Assembly (NCBI GenBank): GCA_964495805.1
Contig: CAZBWV010000051.1
Coordinates: 1 to 64,000 of the forward strand
Direction: 5' to 3'
Source: JALXCH01 sp964495805
GTDB lineage: Bacteria; Calditrichota; Calditrichia; RBG-13-44-9
Length of the DNA stretch: 64,000 bases
Below, piece by piece: positions 9,482 through 18,722 of the stretch. The translations under genes were made by a program, and so were the position numbers. Position 1 is the stretch's first letter. Each line of letters begins with the position of its first letter. The notes beneath the pieces are model-generated. The model ran no database searches. It had not been told where the DNA came from and saw only the letters and a program-made list of their open reading frames with translations.

Positions 9482-9689
9482 ACTCCTTCCGTTTTCTCAA
9501 AACAATAAACCACATTATTCTGGAATCATCCTGAAAAATTGGCTCACAGGAGTGATGGAGTTTGATGAATTTTTTGGAAAAGGTGGGAGATGCGGGAAAT
9601 TCGCTCCGGGAAAAACAGGGGTTAACCGTGTGGAAAAACTGGTAATTAAGAGAAATTCAGATAAAATGAAAAAAATCTCAGAAAGGGTC

Positions 9690-9718
9690 TTGACAAATTA
9701 GTTAGAATACCTTATATT
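9690..9718 (+). promoter_or_regulatory. Sigma70-type promoter of the lacI-family gene
   Basis: TTGACA at 9690-9695, a 17-base spacer and TATATT at 9713-9718 form a near-consensus housekeeping promoter. The expected transcription start is close to 9725, so the palindromic operator at 9729-9742 would lie over the first transcribed bases. Confidence 0.8.
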
Positions 9719-9728
9719 CCCAGTGCAA

Positions 9729-9742
9729 GTTAAACGTTTAAC
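9729..9742 (+). promoter_or_regulatory. LacI-family operator (autoregulatory)
   Basis: GTTAAACGTTTAAC is a perfect 14-bp palindrome with the central CG typical of LacI/GalR operators. It lies just downstream of the promoter and 9 bases before the regulator's start codon. A one-mismatch copy precedes the next gene at 10831. Confidence 0.85.
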
Positions 9743-9751
9743 CTATGAGCT

Positions 9752-10768
9752 ATGGCTGTCACCATTAAAGATGTTGCCAAACGCGCGAATGTCTCCGTCG
9801 CCACCGTCTCCCTGGTGATTCATAATAATAGCCGAATCTCCCGGGAAACCCGCAAACGCGTCCTGAAAGCAATCCGCGAATTGAATTACCATCCCAGCCG
9901 ATTTGCTCGTGGGTTGGTCTCCCAAAAAAGTGGTAATATCGGATTTATCCTCACCGAAGATCACTTCTCCCGTTCCGAACCGTTTTATACTCAGGTATTT
10001 CTGGGTACCGAATTTCAGGCCCGGGAACATGAATATTATATCTTGCTCACCACAGTGCCGGAAAACTATTCCCACAACGATCCATTACCCCGATTTGTGC
10101 TGGAAAATAATGTGGAAGGGGTCATTCTGGCCGGAAAAGTTCCCCAGGCGCTCATCGAGGGATTGGAACAATTCCATTTACCTCTGGTATTTGTGGACTA
10201 TGTGCCCCCCAGGGGAAATTATCCCGCAGTGATGATTGACAATATTGCCGGGGGATTGATGGCCACCAATCATCTGATCGGGTGCCGCCACCGGAAAATT
10301 GCCTTTGTAGGGGGCGACCTGGATCATCCCAGCATCACCGAGCGCTTTCAGGGGTACAAAATGGCACTGGAAAAAGCCGGTATCGATTACCATTCCCGGT
10401 ACGTGGTGGTCGATGAACCGTTGCCAACCAGAGAGTATGGCTATGAGGCGGGGAAGAAACTGTTAGATAAAGCCGGGGATGTTACCGCGGTATTTGCCTG
10501 TAACGATGCCATGGCGATTGGCTTGTTGCAGTACTTCAAAGAGCGTGGACTGAATGTCCCCGGGGATATTTCTCTGATTGGATTTGATGATGTGGAAGCA
10601 GACCTGTCGTTGGATCCTCCGCTTACGACCATTCGCGTCTCCAAAGTGGACCTGGGAGTGGAAGCAATTAATCTCATCGCCGAAATTTTGAAAAAAGGAC
10701 GTTCTAATCCTCACAAAATTCTGGTTCCGGTAGAGCTGGTCATTCGCCAATCGACCTGTTCCATCTGA
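9752..10768 (+). CDS. LacI/GalR family transcriptional regulator
   Basis: A 338-residue regulator of normal family length. The N-terminal helix-turn-helix and hinge helix read VTIKDVAKRANVSVATVSLV and NYHPSRFARGL. The periplasmic-binding-protein-like effector domain follows, with VFVDYVPP, IAFVGGDLDHPS, AVFACNDAMAIGLL and ISLIGFDDVEADL. By family knowledge it represses sugar-use genes until a sugar or sugar phosphate releases it. Palindromic operators in front of itself and in front of the next gene indicate autoregulation and control of the downstream glycan locus. The gene has no obvious Shine-Dalgarno sequence, as the operator occupies that region. Confidence 0.93.
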   Translation: MAVTIKDVAKRANVSVATVSLVIHNNSRISRETRKRVLKAIRELNYHPSRFARGLVSQKSGNIGFILTEDHFSRSEPFYTQVFLGTEFQAREHEYYILLTTVPENYSHNDPLPRFVLENNVEGVILAGKVPQALIEGLEQFHLPLVFVDYVPPRGNYPAVMIDNIAGGLMATNHLIGCRHRKIAFVGGDLDHPSITERFQGYKMALEKAGIDYHSRYVVVDEPLPTREYGYEAGKKLLDKAGDVTAVFACNDAMAIGLLQYFKERGLNVPGDISLIGFDDVEADLSLDPPLTTIRVSKVDLGVEAINLIAEILKKGRSNPHKILVPVELVIRQSTCSI

Positions 10769-10830
10769 TATTTCTTACGATTTCGATAATGCCGGAAAAG
10801 AATTTGTCGTCCCATAAATAGCTGTACTAA

Positions 10831-10844
10831 GTAAAACGTTTAAC
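10831..10844 (+). promoter_or_regulatory. LacI-family operator before the carbohydrate-binding gene
   Basis: GTAAAACGTTTAAC differs by one base from the perfect palindrome at 9729-9742. It lies 18 bases before the preferred start codon at 10863. No convincing -35/-10 pair could be fixed around it. Confidence 0.75.
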
Positions 10845-10862
10845 TAAATTATGGAGGTCTGT

Positions 10863-12329
10863 ATGAAATTTCGCTTTCAAGCAATGACCCTGCTGGTCGG
10901 GATGATTCTGCTGACCACCGGAATCCTCCTGGCCCAAACCAACCTCCTTCCCAATGGTGATCTGGAGACGTGGGCGCCGAATTTCTGGAACAAGCTGAAC
11001 GACGGATTGGGAGGTGCTTCGGTGGTGTGGACGGAGGATGCAGCGGCTCCGAATCCCTGGAATCAGGCGCTGCCGAGTTTGCGTTCGTTCAAGGTGATTA
11101 AGCCTTCGGCAACCGGTGATGTGGTAGGCTGGGTGAGTGTGAACAATGCCAAATTGTACTGGAACAATGCGGCTGGGAACGATCTGTACAATCTGAAGTT
11201 TTGGGCAAAGACCGATGGTGTGAACACCAATCCGGGCACACAGGATGAGAAGATCGGAGTTTGGTATCGGTTTTACAGTGGTGGTACGCTGATAGTGGAG
11301 AAGTTTGTGGGGGTGGATCAGAGTGTGGCCAGTAAGGATTGGACGGAGTACACCGATGGTGTTCTGGTGACCAGTGAGCCGGACAGTGTGGTGATTTCGC
11401 TGGTGATGGGCAAGGATGCCACGGGTACGGTATGGTTCGACAATGTGTACTGCAACACGAACAGCACCTGGTCGATGGGAGTGTTCAACGGGGATGCGGA
11501 GACGCCGGTTGGCTGGTTAAACTGGACGAGTTCGGATAAGATTGGGTTTGCCAACACGGTTCAGGATACGGGAGCGCACAGTGGGAACTGGGATGTATTG
11601 ATGGTGGAGAAGGACACGCTGGATGATGAGATGGTGTTTTACAGTGAGCCGGTACCTGCGCAGCCGGGGAAGTGGTACAAGATAGGTGTTTGGGTAAAGA
11701 CGGACAGCATCAACACGGGGGCGAACTGGTATCCCACCAATGTGATTCCGGATCGTGACAACGATCGGATGGGGATTTGCTTTTTCTTCCATCGTGCGCC
11801 GTTGCACACGGCCTGGGATTTGACCGGTGGAGATCAGTTTGCTTACATTGATCAGCGCAATCCCAGCAGTGGATGGACGCACTATGTGGTGGTGGCTAAG
11901 GCGCCGGATGATGCGGCGGGAGTGAGCATGCGAGCTCGATTCACTTCCTTCCCCACCGGCTACGCCTGGTTCGACGATTTCTCCATCGAAGAGGTGAAAG
12001 AAGTGGTGGTTTCCATCGAAGATCCGGAAACACCGTCCACCACACTGGCCTCCAGTTACGAGTTGATGCAGAACTATCCCAATCCGTTCAATCCGGAAAC
12101 GGTGATTGAATATCGGGTACCGCACCGCGGAAAAGTGCAGCTGAACATCTACAATATGCTGGGTCAAAAGATTCGCACACTGGTGGACGATGTGCTCCCT
12201 GCCGGTACCTATCAGGTGGTATGGGATGGGTTGGATGATTACGGCAACCGGGTGGCTACCGGTGTGTATCTCTATCAGCTGAAGGGTCAGAATGCCCTGA
12301 TTACCAAAAAAATGATGTTAATTAAATAA
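10863..12329 (+). CDS. Secreted protein with two carbohydrate-binding-like domains and type IX sorting domain
   Basis: A 488-residue exported protein. After the signal peptide (cleavage near LLAQ) come two jelly-roll-like modules of the CBM4/9-like type. The first begins NLLPNGDLETW and ends GTVWFDNVYC, the second begins FNGDAETPVGW and ends GYAWFDDFSIEE; both show the N-terminal NGD.E and C-terminal WFD(D/N) signatures. The C-terminal 85 residues are a sorting domain (MQNYPNPFNPETVIEYRVP to KMMLIK). No catalytic domain is visible, so it probably binds glycan at the cell surface. The ATG at 10863 has GGAGG six bases upstream; the earlier ATG at 10851 overlaps that GGAGG. A LacI-type operator precedes it. 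The coding strand is unusually G-rich between about 11000 and 11930. Confidence 0.85.
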   Translation: MKFRFQAMTLLVGMILLTTGILLAQTNLLPNGDLETWAPNFWNKLNDGLGGASVVWTEDAAAPNPWNQALPSLRSFKVIKPSATGDVVGWVSVNNAKLYWNNAAGNDLYNLKFWAKTDGVNTNPGTQDEKIGVWYRFYSGGTLIVEKFVGVDQSVASKDWTEYTDGVLVTSEPDSVVISLVMGKDATGTVWFDNVYCNTNSTWSMGVFNGDAETPVGWLNWTSSDKIGFANTVQDTGAHSGNWDVLMVEKDTLDDEMVFYSEPVPAQPGKWYKIGVWVKTDSINTGANWYPTNVIPDRDNDRMGICFFFHRAPLHTAWDLTGGDQFAYIDQRNPSSGWTHYVVVAKAPDDAAGVSMRARFTSFPTGYAWFDDFSIEEVKEVVVSIEDPETPSTTLASSYELMQNYPNPFNPETVIEYRVPHRGKVQLNIYNMLGQKIRTLVDDVLPAGTYQVVWDGLDDYGNRVATGVYLYQLKGQNALITKKMMLIK

Positions 12330-12706
12330 ACACCTCTTGCTGGTTGTTGTGTGGTCCCCTATGTCTGGCTGCCCTTCCTCTGGGAAGAGGGGGGGTGGCC
12401 GTAATATCCAGATGTGAAGTTCTGAAATGATTCTGGACGAAGCAGTCCGTTTTTGCTTTGGGTTTTATGAGAAGTGTATTTACGAAACCGTTGTTTAGAT
12501 GTTGCCATGTGGAAGGGAAAACAGATAGGTCTTTTACGTATCATGTGATCGGTTCCGTGGGGAAATAGCGCGTGTTTGCCGCAATTGACCCGGAACGCGG
12601 GTAACAATCAGGAAATACACAGAGGATAATCAGAAATAGAAAATCATTCGACTTTAGTATAGAGCAAGGTTAATTTATTTGAATCAATAGTCCGGGGAGG
12701 CTTTCC
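12330..12706. other. Intergenic region without a recognised gene
   Basis: The 377 bases between the carbohydrate-binding gene and the TonB receptor hold a weak GC-rich hairpin near 12370-12400 without a T-run. I see no operator matching the LacI sites. GGGGAGG at 12694-12700 is the ribosome-binding site of the next gene. A minus-strand open frame here has no family resemblance or ribosome-binding site. Confidence 0.5.
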
Positions 12707-15412
12707 ATGCGCCGCCTACCAGTTTATTGGGATATGCCCGTTCAAATCATTGCCCTGCTTCTGATATTTCTGTCCCTGAGCTTTGCCGGTACCACCGGGA
12801 AAATTGTGGGTCGAATTGTGGATGCATCCACCGGGGAGCCGTTACCGGGAGTTAACGTACTGGTGGAAAACACAACCTACGGTGCGGCAACGGATGTGGA
12901 TGGCACTTTTTTAATTATCGGGATTCCGCCGGGCACATACACCCTGCGGGCCATGATGATTGGTTACAACGACATGGTAGTCAAAAATGTGCGGGTGAGT
13001 GCGGACAAAACCACTCACGTGGATATGAAGTTACAGCAAACCACCCTGGAGTTAGGCGAGGCTATCGAGGTGACAGCTGAGCGGCCACTGGTCAAAAAAG
13101 ACCTGACCTCCACCGAATCCGCCGTAAGTAGCGATGTAATTGAAGCACTACCGGTGGAAACATTCTCTGATGTGGTCAATTTGCAGGCCGGGGTCATAGA
13201 CGGACACTTCCGTGGCGGACGGCTGGGAGAGGTGGCTTATATGGTGGATGGCGTGCCGGTGAACGACGTGTACTCCGGTTCCTACGCCATCGAGATGGAA
13301 AACAACGCCATCCAGGAACTGACTGTCATTAGCGGTACCTTCAATGCGGAGTACGGGCAGGCTATGTCCGGTGTGGTGAATATTGTGACCAAGGACGGTA
13401 CGGACCATTTTACTGGGGATCTCAGTGTTTACGGAGGAGATTATCTCAGCACGCACGACGATATCTTCTGGAATATCAAGGATTTCAATCCCATATTCAA
13501 TTTGCAGGGGAACCTTAGCGGTCCGGTTCCCGGATTCGGGAAGAAGTTGAATTTTTTCCTCTCCGGACGCTACTACGAAAATGCCGGTTACATTTACGGA
13601 AAGGAAGTTTTTCTCCCCACAGATAGTTCAGATTTCAGTCCGGATGACCCGGAAGACCGAATTGTGGAGAGTCATGGGGTACGCTATCCTTTCAGCGAGC
13701 AACTGGCACAGGATCTCATTCATCGGGCAAAGGCAGTGTCCATGAATCCCTCCCGGCGCCTGACCGGAGATTTGAAACTGACTTACCGTTTAACCGGAAC
13801 GGATAAAATATCTGTGGACGGAATTTACCAGAATCGCCAGTGGCGGGAATACGATCACCGATTTCGCCTGAATCCGGATGGCGATTACAAACGCTTTCAG
13901 CAGAGCGTGACGGCGCTGACACACTGGAACCATGTGTTCAGTGCACGCACTTTTATGGATGTGCGCTATTCTTACTTTTACACGGAGTACGACCAGTACG
14001 TGTACGAAGATCGGTTCGATCCCCGGTATGTTCCCGCTTCGCGATTGCAGTTAACCGGGGCCAATGCTTTTCTGGCCGGTGGTCAGCAGATGTGGCAATT
14101 CCATCGCAGTACCATGAGCCATCTTATTAAAGCAGAACTCACCAGTCAGGTGACCAACACCCATCAGCTCAAAGGAGGTGCACAGGTGCGCCGACACCGC
14201 CTGTGGCTTCACGAATATGAAGTGATTCCGGAAGACCCCGATCGCATGGCGCCCATCACTTCCTTCAATAATAACATGTATCTGCACCATCCGCTGGAGT
14301 TTTCCGCCTACCTTCAGGACAAAATGGAATTTACCTACATGATTGTGAATGCTGGTGTTCGCTTCGATTATTTCGATCCCGATGGACAGGTGCCGGTGGA
14401 TTTCTCCAACCCCTCCCAATCCCCCATGCGTAAAGCCGAAAGCAGCTGGCAGGTGAGTCCCAGATTGGGTATTGCCTATCCCATTTCCGAAAAAGGGGTC
14501 ATTCACGTTTCCTATGGTCATTTCTTCCAGGTGCCCAATTTCTTCTATCTGTACACCAACCCCGAGTTCGATGTATTTCCGTTGCAGGGAACTCCCTCCC
14601 CACCGCCGCAATCGCTAATTAACACCATGGGAAATGCCGAGCTGAAACCGCAGAAAACGGTGATTTACGAAATCGGGCTTCAGCAGCAGGTGGGAAGTAT
14701 GTTTGGGCTGACCGTGACGGCTTATTACAAGGACATCCGTAACCTGCTGGGGACACAGGTGCTGGAAACCCAGCAGGGAATAAAATATGCGCGTTACATT
14801 AACCGGGATTATGGGTTTGTCCGCGGTATTACCCTGGAGCTGGAAAAGCGATATTCCAACGGAATTAGCGGAAGCGTGGACTACACCTACCAGATTGCCA
14901 AGGGAAACGCTTCGGATCCCAATACCGCCTTTTTAGATGCTCAGAGCGATCCGCCCAAACAAACGGAAAAGCAACTGGTTCCGCTGAACTGGGATCGTCG
15001 GCATCAGATTAATGCTACACTGACCCTGGGGACACCGGGGAAATTTGCCCTGACGCTGATTATGCGTTATGGTACCGGTCTGCCGTACACCCCCACCTTC
15101 CAGAATGTACAAACAGCCGTGGAAAACAGTGGGCGCAAACCGGATGAATTCTACATCGATTTGTATTTCAATAAAGTGTTTAAATGGGGTGGGATGGAGT
15201 ACAGTTTTTTCACCCGAATCTACAATTTGCTGGATCGGCTGAACGAGAGGAACGTGTTTACCGATACCGGTCGCGCGGGATATACCCTGGCTCCATTGTA
15301 TGTGGGCGGGCTGCGTCCCCGCGGGTTAAACACCCTGGATCAGTACTTCATTCGACCCGATTTTTATTCCGAACCGCGCCGGGTGCAAATTGGACTGGAA
15401 CTTAGATTTTAA
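12707..15412 (+). CDS. TonB-dependent receptor with CarboxypepD_reg-like domain (cassette A)
   Basis: A 901-residue outer-membrane receptor. After a signal peptide the mature start GTTGKIVGRIVDASTGEPLP opens a carboxypeptidase-regulatory-like beta-sandwich (GVNV, YGAATDVDG, IPPGTYTL). A plug domain follows (FRGGRLGEVAYMVDGVPVND, YGQAMSGVVNIVTK), then a long beta-barrel ending in EPRRVQIGLELRF with a terminal Phe. This is the architecture of TonB receptors that import oligosaccharides or other large ligands, but no SusD gene follows. Instead a giant surface protein and a PorV-like protein follow at once. A very similar receptor is encoded at 46081-48876 with the same two partners. GGGGAGG six bases upstream supports the start. 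Confidence 0.9.
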   Translation: MRRLPVYWDMPVQIIALLLIFLSLSFAGTTGKIVGRIVDASTGEPLPGVNVLVENTTYGAATDVDGTFLIIGIPPGTYTLRAMMIGYNDMVVKNVRVSADKTTHVDMKLQQTTLELGEAIEVTAERPLVKKDLTSTESAVSSDVIEALPVETFSDVVNLQAGVIDGHFRGGRLGEVAYMVDGVPVNDVYSGSYAIEMENNAIQELTVISGTFNAEYGQAMSGVVNIVTKDGTDHFTGDLSVYGGDYLSTHDDIFWNIKDFNPIFNLQGNLSGPVPGFGKKLNFFLSGRYYENAGYIYGKEVFLPTDSSDFSPDDPEDRIVESHGVRYPFSEQLAQDLIHRAKAVSMNPSRRLTGDLKLTYRLTGTDKISVDGIYQNRQWREYDHRFRLNPDGDYKRFQQSVTALTHWNHVFSARTFMDVRYSYFYTEYDQYVYEDRFDPRYVPASRLQLTGANAFLAGGQQMWQFHRSTMSHLIKAELTSQVTNTHQLKGGAQVRRHRLWLHEYEVIPEDPDRMAPITSFNNNMYLHHPLEFSAYLQDKMEFTYMIVNAGVRFDYFDPDGQVPVDFSNPSQSPMRKAESSWQVSPRLGIAYPISEKGVIHVSYGHFFQVPNFFYLYTNPEFDVFPLQGTPSPPPQSLINTMGNAELKPQKTVIYEIGLQQQVGSMFGLTVTAYYKDIRNLLGTQVLETQQGIKYARYINRDYGFVRGITLELEKRYSNGISGSVDYTYQIAKGNASDPNTAFLDAQSDPPKQTEKQLVPLNWDRRHQINATLTLGTPGKFALTLIMRYGTGLPYTPTFQNVQTAVENSGRKPDEFYIDLYFNKVFKWGGMEYSFFTRIYNLLDRLNERNVFTDTGRAGYTLAPLYVGGLRPRGLNTLDQYFIRPDFYSEPRRVQIGLELRF

Positions 15413-15426
15413 TCACGAGGATGACA

Positions 15427-18400
15427 ATGAAACGATTGTCATGGAAAACGTTGCTGGTTGCCTGTATGGTTTGGGTGTTCGCCCGGAGTGGGTGGGCACA
15501 ACGAACCCCGGATCCCAACGTGGGAAACACCGAGTTGCGTCGCCAGGGAATTATGGATGGCAACCTGGTACGCACCATCTTTATTAACTGGGGCGAAATT
15601 GCTCACTGGCCGGATTCCCCTTCCGGGGAATGGCCCAAAGGGACCGGCCATCAGTATGTGGATGGTGTGGCGTTAATTGTTCAGGGACGCGCCATCGACA
15701 ACAACGGAAACGTTATCCATCCCATGGAAACCCAGTACCGGGAATTTGTGGACAAAGGACCACACGACGAGCTGTGGGGCTGGGGTCCGCTTCCCGGCTA
15801 TTTTAACGAAGAAGGAAACAGCCCTGCGATGAGCAACGATCCGCTTACCTGGCCGGACTACTGGCCGGATAAACCGGACGGCTGGGTAAATCCCAACGAG
15901 GTGCGCAACGACCAGGATGATGATGGCAACGGATTGGTGGACGATCTGGTGTACTGGAATGGCTTCTTCGGAAAAGGTGTGCGCAATGCCGATCTGGAAA
16001 CGTATTTTGTGTTTGATGACGATCCCGATGAGGAATGGGATTTTTATCCCGATCCGGCGCGTCCCGATCGTCGGGGAATGGGTCTGGAAGTGGCTGCGCG
16101 CTATTTTCAGTGGTCGCAGGTGCTGGCCGAAGACGTGATTTTTGCTGTGTACTTCATCACCAACGAGGGCAAGTACAATTACGATAGCACCTACTACTGT
16201 TTTTACATTGATTGGGGGATTGGGGGGACGGACGATTCCTCGGACGATACCGGTGATTACGACACCTATCTGGACATTGCCTGGGCATGGGATTACGATG
16301 GATTTGGTTCCCCGGGACACTGGCATCCGGTAGGAGTGGCGGGTTTCGCCTTTCTGGAGAGTCCCGGCATTGCCGATGACGGAGTGGATAACGACGATGA
16401 TGGCATCGTGGACGAACGGCGCGATTCCGGCCCGGGAACCTGGCTGAGCGAATATCCCTACGGTGTGGATCCGGTGAAATACGAAGCCTATTTCGGGCAT
16501 CCTCCCGCACCTCACTGGAGCGGTGATGAAGATGGCGACTGGAAACCCTACACCGATGTAAACCAGAACGGTCAGTGGGACGAGGGAGAACCGCTGAATG
16601 ATGATGTGGGCGAAGACGGGCTGGGTCCCAACGATTTTGGTTATCCAGGACCCGATGTGGGCGAAGGAGACGGAATCCCCACAGCCGGTGAACCAGATTT
16701 CGATTACACCGACAAAGATGAGTCGGACCAGATTGGGTTAACCGGTTTCCGCATCTTTCCGGTTCATACTTACGAATTGTGGAATGAGGAGCAGGATTGG
16801 GAAGTGTTTCGCTCCGCGCCACCACCCCATAGCAATCAAGTAACCGCCAATCTGGGGATGTTCTTCTCCTCCGGTCCTTTTCCCCTGAAAGCAGGGCAGA
16901 CCGAAAATTATTCCATGGCGTTGCTGTTCGGAGAAGATAAAGATGATCTGGTGCTGACCAAGAAAACCATTCAACAAATTTATAATGCCGATTATCGCTT
17001 TGCCAAACCACCGGAAAAACCGCGACTCAAGGCGGTGATTCCGGGAGATAATCGGGTAATTCTGGTATGGGATGACCGGGCCGAACGCTCCTGGGATCCC
17101 TTCCTGCAGGAATACGATTTTGAAGGGTACCGGATTTACCGCAGTACCGAACCGGAATTTCTGGAAACCCGACTTATCACCGATGCCTACGGGCGGTTAA
17201 CCTTCCGCAAACCCATCGCTCAGTTCGATTTGAAAAATGAATGGAGCGGTCTGCATCCCATCGATGTATCGGGTGTTCATTTCAATCTGGGAAACAATAC
17301 CGGCTTGTCCCATTACTATGTGGATACCGATGTGAAAAACGGACAAACGTACTACTACGCAGTGGTATCTTACGATCACGGTCTGGTGGATACCAGTGCA
17401 ACCGGTACGCTGGTGGGATTGGCTCCCGCGGAGTGTACCAGTAAAATTCAGAAGGATATTTCCGGGAATGTGCAGGTAGATATTAACACAGCAGTGGTCA
17501 CCCCCTCGGCGCCGGTTGCCGGCTATGTACCGCCCGAATTAGTGGGCGATTTTGTCCGGGAAACCGTGGGCACCGGCGAGGTGAATCTGGAGTTTCTCAT
17601 TCCCGATTCCGTACGGGATGGACATACCTATTCCATTGAGTTCGGTGATACTTCTTTCTTCCACAACGAAGGGAATTCGTACTATGTGATATATGATATT
17701 ACCGGCGGAGAGAAAATTCCCAGAACGGATACCTTGTGGATTGATGGCGACAGCCAGTCTCCACTGGTGGATGGCTTTGTGCTAACCATCCATAATGATG
17801 CCTGCGATCTGGATTACGACAACACCGGCTGGCTGGTGGGTTCTTCCACCTACAAATGGCGAGTGAATCAGGACAGCCGCTTCTCCAATACCAATCCCGC
17901 ATTGAATTTCAATATCAACTATCCTGCAGATTTCGAGGTAACCTTTTCCGATCAGATAATCGATACTGCGGAGAATGTACTGTTCCCGCCGGATGTGCCG
18001 ACTAAATTTTCCATATACAACGTTACGGAGGATTCTGCCGCTCATTTTATGTTCCTGGAATTTGATAATCCCGATTCCACGCTCAGTCCGTACTATCCGG
18101 ATGACGAGCAGATGGAAAGTGCCATTATCTGGGTACCCGATCCCAGACCGAGTAATCCGTTACACATCAAAACTTCCTGGCGGCTCTATTTTGAGGCGGA
18201 TACCACGGTGGATCACATGGTGCCGCCACAACCGGGCGATATTTTCCGCATCGCCACCAAAAAGCCGTTCCGCACCGGCGACCGTATCGAGTTTACTGTA
18301 CGGGGTCAGCGCTACGATGTGGAAAAAGCGAAAAGCGATATGGATCAGATTGCTGTCGTTCCCAATCCCTATGTGGTTACGGCTGCCTGGGAACCCAATT

Positions 18401-18654
18401 CTCCCTATCGTTTCGGACGGGGTGAGCGGCGGATTTACTTTATCCATCTGCCCAAAAAGTGTACCATTCGCATCTACACCCTGCGGGGGTATCTGGTGGA
18501 TACCATCGAACACAACAGTTCGCTGGAGAACGGACAGGAAGCCTGGGATATGCTGAATAAGGACGGACAGGAAATTGCCTATGGAATTTACATCTACCAT
18601 GTGGATGCTCCGGGGGTAGGTGAGAAAATCGGGAAGTTTGCCATTATTAAATAA
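15427..18654 (+). CDS. Giant surface protein with Asp-rich Ca-binding-like loops, FnIII-like domain and C-terminal sorting-type domain (cassette A)
   Basis: A 1075-residue exported protein of no named family. Visible parts, in order: a signal peptide ending near GWAQ; a large N-terminal region with three acidic Dx(D/N)xDG-type loops (DQDDDGNGLVDD near residue 160, DNDDDGIVDE near 322, DVNQNGQWDEGE near 378), which resemble calcium-binding dockerin or thrombospondin-3 loops; an FnIII-like domain (LKAVIPGDNRVILVW to TYYYAVVSYDHG); a further beta-rich stretch; and a C-terminal domain starting VVPNPYVVTAAW and ending GKFAIIK, like type IX sorting domains. The ATG at 15427 has GAGG six bases upstream and is preferred to 15421, which abuts it. 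A paralogue at 43203-46025 has the same FnIII and C-terminal parts. Role inferred: a surface partner of the adjacent TonB receptor. Confidence 0.8.
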   Translation: MKRLSWKTLLVACMVWVFARSGWAQRTPDPNVGNTELRRQGIMDGNLVRTIFINWGEIAHWPDSPSGEWPKGTGHQYVDGVALIVQGRAIDNNGNVIHPMETQYREFVDKGPHDELWGWGPLPGYFNEEGNSPAMSNDPLTWPDYWPDKPDGWVNPNEVRNDQDDDGNGLVDDLVYWNGFFGKGVRNADLETYFVFDDDPDEEWDFYPDPARPDRRGMGLEVAARYFQWSQVLAEDVIFAVYFITNEGKYNYDSTYYCFYIDWGIGGTDDSSDDTGDYDTYLDIAWAWDYDGFGSPGHWHPVGVAGFAFLESPGIADDGVDNDDDGIVDERRDSGPGTWLSEYPYGVDPVKYEAYFGHPPAPHWSGDEDGDWKPYTDVNQNGQWDEGEPLNDDVGEDGLGPNDFGYPGPDVGEGDGIPTAGEPDFDYTDKDESDQIGLTGFRIFPVHTYELWNEEQDWEVFRSAPPPHSNQVTANLGMFFSSGPFPLKAGQTENYSMALLFGEDKDDLVLTKKTIQQIYNADYRFAKPPEKPRLKAVIPGDNRVILVWDDRAERSWDPFLQEYDFEGYRIYRSTEPEFLETRLITDAYGRLTFRKPIAQFDLKNEWSGLHPIDVSGVHFNLGNNTGLSHYYVDTDVKNGQTYYYAVVSYDHGLVDTSATGTLVGLAPAECTSKIQKDISGNVQVDINTAVVTPSAPVAGYVPPELVGDFVRETVGTGEVNLEFLIPDSVRDGHTYSIEFGDTSFFHNEGNSYYVIYDITGGEKIPRTDTLWIDGDSQSPLVDGFVLTIHNDACDLDYDNTGWLVGSSTYKWRVNQDSRFSNTNPALNFNINYPADFEVTFSDQIIDTAENVLFPPDVPTKFSIYNVTEDSAAHFMFLEFDNPDSTLSPYYPDDEQMESAIIWVPDPRPSNPLHIKTSWRLYFEADTTVDHMVPPQPGDIFRIATKKPFRTGDRIEFTVRGQRYDVEKAKSDMDQIAVVPNPYVVTAAWEPNSPYRFGRGERRIYFIHLPKKCTIRIYTLRGYLVDTIEHNSSLENGQEAWDMLNKDGQEIAYGIYIYHVDAPGVGEKIGKFAIIK

Positions 18655-18722
18655 ATTCATTTAGCCGGTAAAACGGATGGAATCCGGTAAAATGTAAACA
18701 TGAAAACGAACAGGTAAGCGGT

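Noticed and set aside
9555..9701. Short open frames before the lacI-family promoter, one with an AGGAG-like box and one with a fleeting HTH-like LREKQGLT stretch
   Set aside because: Too short, overlapping each other in different frames, low complexity, and no family resemblance beyond a few residues.
12370..12400. GC-rich hairpin as terminator of the carbohydrate-binding gene
   Set aside because: The stem is imperfect and no T-run follows on either strand.
15673..16515. 280-codon minus-strand open frame over the cassette A giant protein
   Set aside because: Antisense shadow; Ile/Val/His-rich composition typical of reversed Asp/Asn-rich coding sequence.
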